DNA of 64,000 nucleotides. Source: Radiobacillus kanasensis (GTDB lineage: Bacteria; Bacillota; Bacilli; Bacillales; Amphibacillaceae). The DNA is taken from assembly GCF_021049245.1 (NCBI RefSeq), contig NZ_CP088020.1, forward strand, positions 1,060,001 through 1,124,000. The letters run 5' to 3'. Positions 21,685-29,829 of the stretch are shown in pieces. Within the stretch, counting starts at the first letter, position 1; each line of letters begins with the position of its first letter. The position numbers and the translations under genes are program-made. The notes under the pieces are model-generated. The model saw nothing but the letters and a program-made list of their open reading frames with translations. It had not been told where the DNA came from and ran no database searches.

Positions 21685-21771
21685 ATGCCAAATCGGTTAT
21701 CTGTAGGGTTAGAAGGTGCAGAATTACAACTTTCAGATTTAGAACAAGCGTTTCAAAATATGAAGGAATAA
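21685..21771 (+). pseudogene. C-terminal scrap of a Cys/Met-metabolism PLP enzyme
   Basis: The 28-codon frame contains NRLSVGLEGAELQLSDLEQA, which matches the C-terminal consensus (I/V)RLSVGLE...DLI.DLEQAL of methionine gamma-lyase/cystathionine gamma-synthase enzymes. The intact trans-sulfuration gene at 25309 ends with the corresponding RISVGIEDQEDILKAF. There is no ribosome site, and the other 350 or so residues including the PLP lysine are missing. The sequence begins only 16 bases from the GntR start, so a deletion probably joined the two. Confidence 0.65.
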
Positions 21772-21784
21772 AGGGGAGAGGGAA

Positions 21785-21852
21785 ATGAATAACCGTCCAA
21801 GCTTAGGAATGGCATTAGTTCCTATTGGTTTATCGTTGGTTATTTTTATCGT
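21785..21852 (+). pseudogene. nhaC: 5' fragment of interrupted nhaC
   Basis: ATG 21785 follows AAAGGGGAGAGGG. The frame gives MNNRPSLGMALVPIGL and then SLVIFIV, the typical N-terminus and start of helix 1 of an NhaC antiporter. After 21852 the sequence becomes element DNA; the frame runs on to a stop at 21931 with non-NhaC residues. Joined to 23804 it makes one open frame of 487 codons. Confidence 0.8.
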
Positions 21853-21867
21853 TCTTAATCGAGAAGA

Positions 21868-21899
21868 CTCCTTCAAATTTGCTAAGCAATTAGTGGGAG
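21868..21899 (+). repeat. Left-end hairpin of the IS element
   Basis: CTCC-TT-CAAATT ... AATTAG-TG-GGAG has the same architecture, including the TT and TG internal bulges, as the right-end hairpin, with one mismatch in the upper stem. Confidence 0.6.
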
Positions 21900-22002
21900 A
21901 TGAATCGATTTTCACTACGAAAAAAGTGTAATTTCTAATTGACGAACATATGTTCCTTTCGGTAAAATATTCTTATAGTATTCAAAAGGAGATGGCGGGC
22001 AA

Positions 22003-23721
22003 ATGGGAAGGAAAGCATACTTTTCAAAACGTGTATATAAAAACACACTGGCGCAAAATCATGTGGATTCCATACGTCACGCTCTTTTTGTGTTTAACCA
22101 AGCAAAACATTACTCTTTTTCGACGAAGGTTAAAGAACTTCGTACTGAAACATCAAAAAGAGACGGGGTTTCTTTGCATGTGCATGTGAAGAAAAAATTC
22201 GAACTGAATGATTACTATACCAACAGCATTGTCCAAGAAGTGAAGGCTCTTTTAAAATCCCAAAAAGAATTGCAGAAGCTATACATGTCGAATAAAAAAG
22301 AGCAAATCAAATCGGTGAAAAAGAAAATCAAGACGACTAAAAGTAAATTAACTTCTTTGAGAAAAATAAAAATTTCTATCACCAAAGGTAAAATCAACCT
22401 TCCAGGGAACCTGAAACACATTCAACAACATGGAAACCTATTCGGAGTTCACTATAAAAATGAAACGCTTATTTTCTTCCATGTCTATTCTTTTGAACAT
22501 GATTACGTAGATTCTGAAATATCTATATTAAAAAGCCGTTTAGGTCGTTTGAAATTCCGACTAGATAGATTAGAGAAGATGCTGCGTAGCCTAAAAGGGA
22601 ATATCCATAACGTTGTTTTCGGCACGAAAAAACTATTTCGTTCTCAATTCACCTTAGATACATATAAAAACAATCATGACCTTTGGAAACAGGATTGGAC
22701 TCAATCTCGGTACAATCAAATGACGATTTCCGGAAGGAAAGATGCCAAATCGGGAAATTTTGTTTTTCATTACAATCCGAAAAATCATCAGTTAACATTC
22801 CAAACTCCTGACGGAACCATCGTCCACATCGAAGATCTCGTATTTCCTTATGGGCAAGGACAAATTAATTCAGCGGTGGAAAAACAAATGAACTTACATT
22901 CGAAAGATAGGAAACTTCAAGGAAAACCAGTTGGTTGGTCTATTGAAGACAAAGGCGACTACTATATCTTTAAGTGTTTGCTAGATATCCCAACATCAGA
23001 GTATAAAAACCATAGCAAAGTGGATGGGTTAATTGGTGTGGATTGTAACGTAGACCACTTTGCTGTATCGAATGTAAACCATAAAGGTCAGTTCGTTGAT
23101 AGTTTTGTTTTGGATTTCGACCTTGTTGGAAAAAGTTCCAATCAAATTACCAAGATTCTTGAAGCAGAGGCCATTGCTATTGTTGATTATGCGGTGAACC
23201 ATCATAAAGGAATCGCGGTAGAAAAACTGGATACAACCAAATCGAAAGTCTCTAACCCTTATGGAAATAGAAAAGCAAATATGCGTATGAGCTTATTTGC
23301 TTATCGTAAAATGGTTTCTGCTATTAAAAGTAGAGCCGAGAAATTAGGGATTGAGGTTCATGAGGTGAATCCGGCTTATACTTCTCAAATTGGTAAAATG
23401 AAATATATGAAGCGTTTTGGCATCTCTATTCACCAGGCTGCTTCTTACGTCATTGCTCGAAGAGCAATGGGATACAAAGAGAAGCTTCCACCAGTGTTGC
23501 ATTCCCTTGTTCCAGAGAAGAAACAAGGTCTACATCATTGGGCGCAATGGAACGCAGTTTCTCGACTCCTAAGTGATGTACCAACTTTCTGGTTCGGTCA
23601 TTTAGAACTTTCTGACACAGTAAGGCTTCGCGATGAACTCTCCTCTCTCGGTTTCCTGTTGGAATCTAAGAAAAGGAAAGACAATCTTACTAAAGAGGAA
23701 AGTGGAAAATCCATGGCCTAG
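22003..23721 (+). CDS. TnpB-related RuvC-fold protein (IS accessory protein)
   Basis: A 572-residue protein, longer than the roughly 400 of classic TnpB. The N-terminal part is basic and coiled-coil rich (residues about 60-210). The RuvC-like domain shows GVDCNVDHFAVS with Asp347, IAVEKLDT with Glu407, and a third segment GISIHQAASYVIARR where TnpB normally has RDxNAAxNI. No CxxC zinc ribbon is present between the second and third segments. TnpB proteins are RNA-guided nucleases that help retain the element; whether this variant cleaves DNA is uncertain. GGAG lies 11 bases before the ATG. Confidence 0.82.
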   Translation: MGRKAYFSKRVYKNTLAQNHVDSIRHALFVFNQAKHYSFSTKVKELRTETSKRDGVSLHVHVKKKFELNDYYTNSIVQEVKALLKSQKELQKLYMSNKKEQIKSVKKKIKTTKSKLTSLRKIKISITKGKINLPGNLKHIQQHGNLFGVHYKNETLIFFHVYSFEHDYVDSEISILKSRLGRLKFRLDRLEKMLRSLKGNIHNVVFGTKKLFRSQFTLDTYKNNHDLWKQDWTQSRYNQMTISGRKDAKSGNFVFHYNPKNHQLTFQTPDGTIVHIEDLVFPYGQGQINSAVEKQMNLHSKDRKLQGKPVGWSIEDKGDYYIFKCLLDIPTSEYKNHSKVDGLIGVDCNVDHFAVSNVNHKGQFVDSFVLDFDLVGKSSNQITKILEAEAIAIVDYAVNHHKGIAVEKLDTTKSKVSNPYGNRKANMRMSLFAYRKMVSAIKSRAEKLGIEVHEVNPAYTSQIGKMKYMKRFGISIHQAASYVIARRAMGYKEKLPPVLHSLVPEKKQGLHHWAQWNAVSRLLSDVPTFWFGHLELSDTVRLRDELSSLGFLLESKKRKDNLTKEESGKSMA

Positions 23722-23764
23722 TTGAACAGGTTATGGTCTACTTAGCAGCTTCTCTTTTAAGAAT

Positions 23765-23795
23765 CCCCTTCCAAATGTTTAGCATTTGGTGGGGG
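23765..23795 (+). repeat. Right-end hairpin of the IS element
   Basis: CCCC-TT-CCAAATG, loop TTTAG, CATTTGG-TG-GGGG. It lies 43 bases after the tnpB stop. By analogy with other TnpB elements the transcript of this end would be the scaffold of an omega RNA, with guide sequence from the flanking nhaC DNA. Confidence 0.75.
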
Positions 23796-23803
23796 TAGTT
23801 CAA

Positions 23804-25199
23804 TGGTGGTATCGGTATTTTGAAGTATCCGGCAGAGTTAATGTTACTTTTTGCTGGAGTCGTATTTGCAGTCTTCGCAGTGGTTCAAGGGAACTCCTTT
23901 GATGAAATTATTACTGTTATGGGTGACAAGATAAAGAAAGCGCTTCCTGCTATATTGATTCTCTTTAGTATTGGGTTGTTAATCGGAACCTGGCTCATAT
24001 CGGGTACGATTCCATTGTTTGTATATTGGGGATTAGAGCTTATCAATCCTAATTATTTATATGTATTGGCATTCCTAGCAACTGCGATTGTGTCTATGTG
24101 TGTAGGTACGTCATGGGGATCAGCTGGTACAATCGGGGTTGCACTAATGAGTATTGCAGAAACAATGGATGTCTCACTCGCTGTTACAGCTGGGGCAGTC
24201 GTTTCTGGTGCTTACTTCGGGGATAAATTATCTCCTTTATCTGATACGACGAATATGAGTTCGTTAGCTGCTGGATCCAATATTTATGAGCACATAAAAC
24301 ATATGTTGTTTACGGCAATTCCATCTTCCATTATTGCAATCATTGTGTACTTCTTTGTCGGTTTAGGAATGGATACAAACGCAACACAGCTTTCAAATAT
24401 TGAAGAAATGACGGCCGGAATTGATCAACTTTTTAACTTAAACATCCTACTTCTTATTCCAGCACTCATTGTCGTTGCTGGCTCCCTCATGAAAAAATCA
24501 CCTTTGATAGTCATCTTTACTTCTGCTATTTCAGCTATGATATTAGCACTACTATTCCAGCAAGCAACATTTTCTAATTTATTTGCATCTGCTGTTTCCG
24601 GCTTTTCTGTGAATATGTTGACTGATTCTATTCCGAACCTGAGCGCGGATGTTATTACTGAGGACATGCAAGGGCTGTTAAATAGAGGTGGTTTACAATC
24701 CATGTATAATGCCACATTCTTTGTATTTGTAGCATTCTTCTTTGCATCTGCATTGGAAGTCTCCAAAGCCTTAAATGTGGTGCTAGAGCGGATTATTGCT
24801 CATTTAAAATCAGTCGGAAGTATTACGGTGGCTTCTCTCGTTTCCGGCTTTGCTGTCATCAACTGTACATCTAATGCTCTGGTCACCTTCTTCCTAATCA
24901 AGGATATTTTTGGAGATGTTTTTAAGAAAAAAAATCTACACCCTGTAAACCTATCCAAAAACATGGAGGATTCCGTCACGATAACGGAAGTACTAATGCC
25001 ATGGACGGTATCTGGGGTGTTCATTGCTACAACATTAGGTGTCGGGAATTTTGAGTTCTTACCATGGGCTATTTTTAACTTAGGTGGCTTTTTCTTCTCG
25101 GCTTTATACGGAATTCTCGCCCCATATACGAATGGATTTGGTATTCGGAAATTCGGCGATACACCAAACCAAAATCAGCACGATCAAGAGGCTATTTAA
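23804..25199 (+). pseudogene. nhaC: 3' part of nhaC Na+/H+ antiporter, separated by the IS
   Basis: This segment encodes nearly all of an NhaC antiporter: GTSWGSAGTIGVALMSIA and GAYFGDKLSPLSDTTNMSS are family signatures, and about eleven hydrophobic helices remain. The ORF can restart at TTG 23820, but the upstream GGTGG is a poor ribosome site and the product would lack the first helix half. NhaC exchanges Na+ for H+ in alkaliphiles and salt-tolerant Bacillaceae. The codons are otherwise intact, so the insertion is probably recent. Confidence 0.82.
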
Positions 25200-25202
25200 T
25201 GT

Positions 25203-25229
25203 AAACCCTTCCAAATGGGAGGGTTTTTT
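25203..25229 (+). terminator. Terminator after nhaC
   Basis: AAACCCTTCC pairs with GGGAGGGTTT (one G-T pair) around AAAT, then T3. Confidence 0.8.
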
Positions 25230-25308
25230 CATTGGAAATAAAAGGTTGGAATTTTGTCTGGAGCTGCGGTAAAGTAGTACTAATACATATTTAGAAGGGG
25301 AGAAAACC

Positions 25309-26451
25309 ATGAAACGTTTTGATACACAGGCCGTTCATCTCTCAAAGAAAAAATCCCAATCCATCGATAGTAAGGTTACTCCAATCTATCAAACATCTGC
25401 TTTTAAGTATAAGGATCTGGATGATCTAGAAAGCTTTTACCAAGGCGAAAAGGACTATTTATACACGCGGGTGGGAAATCCTAATACCGATGAATTAGGA
25501 CAAGCTGTTGCTCAACTAGAAGGGGCTCCAAGCGGGGTAGCAACTTCATCTGGGCTGTCCGCAATTTTAGTAGGGATTCTTGCGGTAGCGAAACAAGGTG
25601 ACCATGTATTAGCTTCCACTGATATTTATGGTGGCACCTATCAATTGTTGGCTCATGAATTAAAGGATTTTGGGATAGACGTCTCTTTTGTGAATTTTGA
25701 GGATTTGAATCAAGTGGAAAGCAACGTTAGACCAAACACAAAGCTGCTTTATTCAGAATCTGTGACGAATCCGTTGTTGCGGACGGAATCCCTTAAAGAG
25801 GTTGTGGAGTTAGCTCGTAAACATCGATTAAAAACAATGATTGATAATACGTTTGCTACCCCCTATCTTTGCCGACCGTATGAAGACGGGGTAGATTTAG
25901 TCGTGCATAGTGCAACGAAATACATTGGGGGCCATAGTGATATTACCGCAGGTGTGCTCGTTGGTAATGAAGAATTAGTGGGAAAAGCGAAGACAAAAGT
26001 AGTTAATATAGGGACGAATTTAAGTCCTTTTGAAGCATGGTTAACTTGCCGTGGAATCAAAACATTAAGTGTCCGCATGGAAAGACATGTTAAGAATGCC
26101 CAATATTTAGCCGACTCTTTAAAAGAACATAAAGCGGTTGATAAGGTGTACTACCCAACCAATGTTTCAGATCGCGGAAATGGGGCAATCGTAACCATCG
26201 ATATCACGAATTCTTGTGATGTAGACAAGTTTTTTAAATCGTTGTCATGGGTGAACATCGTTCCAACATTGGCAGGGGTAGAAACAACGGTATCCTATCC
26301 GTTGTCCACCTCACACCGGGCTTTGCCGGAGGAGTCTTTAAAAGAATTAGGGATAACGAAAGGACTTATCCGTATCTCTGTCGGGATTGAGGACCAAGAA
26401 GATATCCTGAAAGCCTTTGTGGATGCGTTGGATCAATCTTATTTAAATTAA
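25309..26451 (+). CDS. Trans-sulfuration PLP enzyme (cystathionine gamma-lyase / methionine gamma-lyase type)
   Basis: A 380-residue fold-type I PLP enzyme. It has YTRVGNPNTDELGQAVAQLEG, SSGLSAI for phosphate binding, DNTFATPYLCRP with the cofactor Asp, and the Schiff-base lysine in VHSATKYIGGHSD. The end RISVGIEDQEDIL is the C-terminal family motif. It acts in sulfur amino-acid metabolism in the cytosol; sequence alone does not separate cystathionine gamma-lyase, gamma-synthase and methionine gamma-lyase. GAAGGGGAG precedes ATG 25309. Confidence 0.88.
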   Translation: MKRFDTQAVHLSKKKSQSIDSKVTPIYQTSAFKYKDLDDLESFYQGEKDYLYTRVGNPNTDELGQAVAQLEGAPSGVATSSGLSAILVGILAVAKQGDHVLASTDIYGGTYQLLAHELKDFGIDVSFVNFEDLNQVESNVRPNTKLLYSESVTNPLLRTESLKEVVELARKHRLKTMIDNTFATPYLCRPYEDGVDLVVHSATKYIGGHSDITAGVLVGNEELVGKAKTKVVNIGTNLSPFEAWLTCRGIKTLSVRMERHVKNAQYLADSLKEHKAVDKVYYPTNVSDRGNGAIVTIDITNSCDVDKFFKSLSWVNIVPTLAGVETTVSYPLSTSHRALPEESLKELGITKGLIRISVGIEDQEDILKAFVDALDQSYLN

Positions 26452-26453
26452 CA

Positions 26454-26486
26454 AAAATGGGTGCTATTATTAGCATCCATTTTCTA
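26454..26486 (+). terminator. Terminator of the trans-sulfuration gene
   Basis: AAAATGGGTGC pairs with GCATCCATTTT (one G-T pair) around an 8-base loop. Confidence 0.78.
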
Positions 26487-26563
26487 TTTACAATTTCATA
26501 CATATTTATCCTCCAATTACAGCACCTTAAGACTAAGTTAATCTACTGGATGGAGGACGCATA

Positions 26564-27697
26564 ATGAAAGCTGTTACGTATCAAGGAAAATATGCGGTTG
26601 GAGTTACACAAGTACCAGACCCAACCATACAGGATCGGGAAGATGTCATTATCCGTGTAACATCCACGGCAATATGTGGTTCAGATTTACACCTATATCA
26701 AGGAAATATTCCTTTACCTATAGGATATTCCATTGGACATGAGCCAATGGGAATTGTCGAAGAAGTTGGGCCAGATGTGACAAAGGTTAGAAAAGGGGAT
26801 CGCGTGGTTATTCCTTTTACGTTAGCTTGTGGTCATTGTCCGTACTGTGAAGCACACCAGGAAAGCCAGTGTGATAACGCCAACCCGCATTATGACTCTG
26901 GCGGATATTTTGGGTATTCAGAAAAGTTTGGAGACCTTCCCGGCGGGCAAGCGGAGTATTTACGTGTTCCTTATGGAAACTATACTCCTTTTCGGGTACC
27001 AGATGATTGTGAAATGGAGGATAACTCCTTACTATTCTTATCTGATGTGTTACCGACAGCTTATTGGAGTGTGGAGAATGCGGGCGTGAAACCAGGTGAT
27101 ACAGTGATTGTATTAGGATGTGGTCCAATAGGGTTATTGACACAGCAATTTGCTTGGCAAAAAGGCGCAGAACGTGTCATTGCAGTTGATCATGTAGAAA
27201 ATCGTTTAAACCTTTCGAAGAGCTCCAATAAGACGGAGGTCTTTGATTTCACAAAGTATGACGATATGGGAGAAGTACTAAAGGAAAGGACGAACGGTGG
27301 TGCCGATGTTGTCATAGATTGTGTTGGGATGGATGGTAAGAAGTCTCCGTTGGAATTTGTGGAGCAAAAGCTTAAGTTGCAGGGGGGAACACTAGGCGCA
27401 ATTCAAATCGCAACTAAAGCAGTGAAGAAATTTGGAACGGTCCAGCTGACTGGCGTGTATGGGGGATTATATAACATGTTCCCATTAGGTCCATTCTTCC
27501 AACGAAATGTTTCCCTTCGAATGGGACAAGCCCCAGCTCGAGCATATATGGACACGTTATATAAACAAATCATCAACGAAGAGATTGATCCAACAAAAAT
27601 CATTACACATGAAATGCCTTTGGAACAAGCTGCACATGGCTATGATATCTTCAATCGAAAGGAAGACAACTGCGTCAAAGTTATCCTAAAACCATAA
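26564..27697 (+). CDS. Zinc-dependent alcohol dehydrogenase (formaldehyde-dehydrogenase-like)
   Basis: A 377-residue medium-chain dehydrogenase. The catalytic zinc site is visible in ICGSDLH and GHEPMG; the structural zinc site in CGHCPYCEAHQESQC has four cysteines. The NAD-binding motif is GCGPIGL. The insertion PHYDSGGYFGYSEKFGDLPGGQAEY is typical of the FdhA-like branch that includes B. subtilis AdhB. It probably oxidises an alcohol or aldehyde adduct with NAD+. GGAGGACGCATA precedes the start; it is monocistronic. Confidence 0.9.
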   Translation: MKAVTYQGKYAVGVTQVPDPTIQDREDVIIRVTSTAICGSDLHLYQGNIPLPIGYSIGHEPMGIVEEVGPDVTKVRKGDRVVIPFTLACGHCPYCEAHQESQCDNANPHYDSGGYFGYSEKFGDLPGGQAEYLRVPYGNYTPFRVPDDCEMEDNSLLFLSDVLPTAYWSVENAGVKPGDTVIVLGCGPIGLLTQQFAWQKGAERVIAVDHVENRLNLSKSSNKTEVFDFTKYDDMGEVLKERTNGGADVVIDCVGMDGKKSPLEFVEQKLKLQGGTLGAIQIATKAVKKFGTVQLTGVYGGLYNMFPLGPFFQRNVSLRMGQAPARAYMDTLYKQIINEEIDPTKIITHEMPLEQAAHGYDIFNRKEDNCVKVILKP

Positions 27698-27702
27698 AGA
27701 AA

Positions 27703-27724
27703 AGTCGGGTGGTGCCACCCGACT
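27703..27724 (+). terminator. Terminator of the alcohol dehydrogenase gene
   Basis: A perfect 10-bp GC-rich stem, AGTCGGGTGG with CCACCCGACT, around TG. Confidence 0.78.
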
Positions 27725-27840
27725 CTTATCGGTTTTTGTCGAAGGATAGAGAGGGTCTTTTCTTTGTTATTATTCGAAATCTCCAGTAAAATGAAACAAA
27801 ACTATGAATCTATAATCGAATAACAAAGAGAGGTACCCCA

Positions 27841-28989
27841 ATGACGTGGAAAGGTAAAACGCTATGGAGTCTGATCTGTATTTCGGTGGCACTACTTCTT
27901 TACGTATTCATAGACTCCAAGATTGTAAATAATGCGACACAAACTGCTGCCCCTGTGTCCAGTACGCAAGAAACTGTAGTCGAAGCAGAAACAAATAACA
28001 CAGATTGGCTAACAAAAGATGATGTTTCCTTGTTTATAGGGGAACAGCAAGTTGATCACGATATTTTATATTATAATGAGCAATATTATTTGCCAACTCA
28101 TACTTTAACCTCAGCAATGAACCACACCTTTGAAGTTCAACCACTAATACAATCTGTCAACATTCAAACAGAAGATACAAAAATTTTTCACTTACCTATG
28201 AAAGATCCAAGTGCAGTAGCAACAGCAATGGTATTTGCTTCGTCGGAAGAGAAGGAGATACCTGAACAAAAAGAAGCTTTTGCTATTACGGTACAAAATG
28301 AAGTGTACATTCCGTTGGATTTTGCACAAGAACAATTAGAATATCCCATCGAGGTCGAGGAAGAAGAGAGGGAGATAAGTATTTACATTCGTCCTTTCGT
28401 TGAAAATGTTGTGTTACCACTAGACGTTCCTTTACTCTTACAAATGGCTGACCCGATGCTTTACAATGGATGTGAAGTCACAAGTTTAGCAATGATTTTG
28501 CAATACCATGGGATTAACGTAACAAAAAATCAACTAGCAGAAGAAATCCCGTATGTTCCACTAACCCATTCTAATGGACAAAAAGGAAATCCACATGAAG
28601 GTTTTGTAGGAGATATGGCGCAGGGGCCAGGACTTGGCGTCTACCATGGTCCTATTCATGCCTTAGCACAAACATATGTAGGGGAGAGGGCCATTGATCT
28701 AACCGGAAGTGAGCCGGAGGAAATTTATACGTATCTAGAACAAGGTCTACCCGTTTGGGTCATTACGACAGCTAGCTTTGCACCAGTCGGGAATATTCAA
28801 ACATGGGATACGCCGCAAGGACCTGTTGAGATCACCTTTAGTGTGCATAGTGTTGCAGTGACTGGCTATGATGATCAATACGTCTATATCAACGATCCTT
28901 ACGGTGGAAAGAACAAACCAGTAGACCGAAAAAACTTTGAGAAAGCTTGGGAGCAAATGGGAAGTCAGGCGGTTGTCATTACAAGATAA
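27841..28989 (+). CDS. Membrane-anchored C39-like cysteine peptidase (YvpB type)
   Basis: A 382-residue exported protein. An N-terminal signal/anchor helix (LWSLICISVALLLYVFI) is followed by a copper-amine-oxidase-N-like domain (about residues 55-190) and a Peptidase_C39_2 domain. The catalytic Cys is in LYNGCEVTSLAMIL, His in SVHSVAVTGYDD and the Asn/Asp in INDPYGG. It resembles B. subtilis YvpB. Its target is unknown; it acts outside the cell membrane. AGAGGTACCCCA precedes ATG 27841. Confidence 0.85.
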   Translation: MTWKGKTLWSLICISVALLLYVFIDSKIVNNATQTAAPVSSTQETVVEAETNNTDWLTKDDVSLFIGEQQVDHDILYYNEQYYLPTHTLTSAMNHTFEVQPLIQSVNIQTEDTKIFHLPMKDPSAVATAMVFASSEEKEIPEQKEAFAITVQNEVYIPLDFAQEQLEYPIEVEEEEREISIYIRPFVENVVLPLDVPLLLQMADPMLYNGCEVTSLAMILQYHGINVTKNQLAEEIPYVPLTHSNGQKGNPHEGFVGDMAQGPGLGVYHGPIHALAQTYVGERAIDLTGSEPEEIYTYLEQGLPVWVITTASFAPVGNIQTWDTPQGPVEITFSVHSVAVTGYDDQYVYINDPYGGKNKPVDRKNFEKAWEQMGSQAVVITR

Positions 28990-29047
28990 GCCAAATTCGT
29001 ATAACCTTTTTTACTTAGGAAAGGATAGGGAAAAAAGGAGGATTACG

Positions 29048-29194
29048 ATGAAAGAGAAAAAAGAGGATCAATCCTACAAGAAGAGTTATGAGTCTGACGG
29101 AATTATAGGAAAAGATCGCAATGCGAAAGAAAAGAAAGCCAATGTAGAAGAAGATGATCAATTGTTTTTTAACATAACAGAAGGCAGTGAATAA
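29048..29194 (+). CDS. 48-residue highly charged hypothetical protein
   Basis: ATG 29048 follows AAAAAAGGAGGATTACG, an excellent ribosome site, 58 bases after the peptidase stop. The product is Lys/Glu/Asp-rich (MKEKKEDQSYKKSYESDG at the front, EEDDQLFFNITEGSE at the end) and likely disordered. A longer frame from 28937 overlaps the peptidase gene and is not believed. No family recognised. Confidence 0.6.
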   Translation: MKEKKEDQSYKKSYESDGIIGKDRNAKEKKANVEEDDQLFFNITEGSE

Positions 29195-29259
29195 TAAAGA
29201 TATAAAAGGTGTTGCTCTAGCAATACCTTTTATGTTTTTATCACAAAGGAGAGATTCCT

Positions 29260-29778
29260 ATGAGTTTACAACCAATTCCTGATCATATTCAGGAAAATTT
29301 AAAAGTATTATTCATCGGTTTTAACCCGAGTATTCGTTCTGCAGAGACGGGACATCATTTTGCCAATCCTAATAACCGATTTTGGAATATTTTATTTGAA
29401 GCTGGTTTGACACCAAAAAAATTTCCCCCAGAAGAGGATGCTAAGCTTTTAGAGTTTGGATACGGTTTAACGAATATCGTAGCGAGACCAACGAAAGAGG
29501 CGGCTGAAATTACGAAAGAAGAATATCAAGAAGGGGCATTAGAACTGCAACGAAAAATTATAAAGTATAAACCGAAGGTGCTCTGTTTTGTTGGCAAAGG
29601 TGTTTACGAGGAGTATAGTAAAAACAGAAGGGTACAATGGGGCATTCAGCAGAATCCGATTATGCCAGGAGTAGTTGAATTTGTTGCACCATCTTCCAGT
29701 GGTCTAGTTCGCATGAAGCAGCAAGATATTGTAGAAATTTACAAGCAGTTGACCCAAATTATTCATCATATTAATTAA
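29260..29778 (+). CDS. Mismatch-specific uracil/thymine DNA glycosylase (MUG/TDG family)
   Basis: A 172-residue DNA-repair enzyme. It has motif 1 FIGFNPSIRSAETGHHFANPNNRFW with the catalytic-site Asn in GFNPS, and motif 2 VAPSSSGLVRM for DNA intercalation. It would remove U or T opposite G, starting base-excision repair. CAAAGGAGAG stands before ATG 29260. The following SDR gene begins 48 bases later and may be cotranscribed. Confidence 0.9.
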   Translation: MSLQPIPDHIQENLKVLFIGFNPSIRSAETGHHFANPNNRFWNILFEAGLTPKKFPPEEDAKLLEFGYGLTNIVARPTKEAAEITKEEYQEGALELQRKIIKYKPKVLCFVGKGVYEEYSKNRRVQWGIQQNPIMPGVVEFVAPSSSGLVRMKQQDIVEIYKQLTQIIHHIN

Positions 29779-29781
29779 CTC

Positions 29782-29829
29782 GGAGGTGAATATTCTGTGG
29801 GGAAATATAACCACAGAATAGAAAAATGA
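29782..29829 (+). promoter_or_regulatory. Split ribosome-binding site with looped-out hairpin and possible leader peptide
   Basis: GGAGG (29782-29786) is 39 bases from the benzil reductase ATG at 29826, too far for initiation. Between them TATTCTGTGG and CCACAGAATA form a perfect 10-bp stem (29791-29820) around a 10-base loop. Looping it out leaves 9 bases, the ideal distance. As an alternative, GGAGG serves a GTG at 29797 opening VGKYNHRIEK, whose TGA overlaps the ATG (ATGA). Either way initiation depends on this hairpin. Confidence 0.55.

Larger units (their letters stand above)
21853..23803 (+). mobile_element. TnpB-only IS200/IS605-type element inserted in nhaC
   Basis: About 1.95 kb with subterminal hairpins at both ends and no target duplication, as expected for this superfamily. 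The right end is GTAGTTCAA just after the hairpin; the left boundary has a one-base ambiguity (a T is shared). Excision from 21852 to 23804 restores ATC GTT GGT GGT ATC in frame, which supports the borders. No Y1 tyrosine transposase TnpA is present, so the element needs a helper. Confidence 0.8.
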
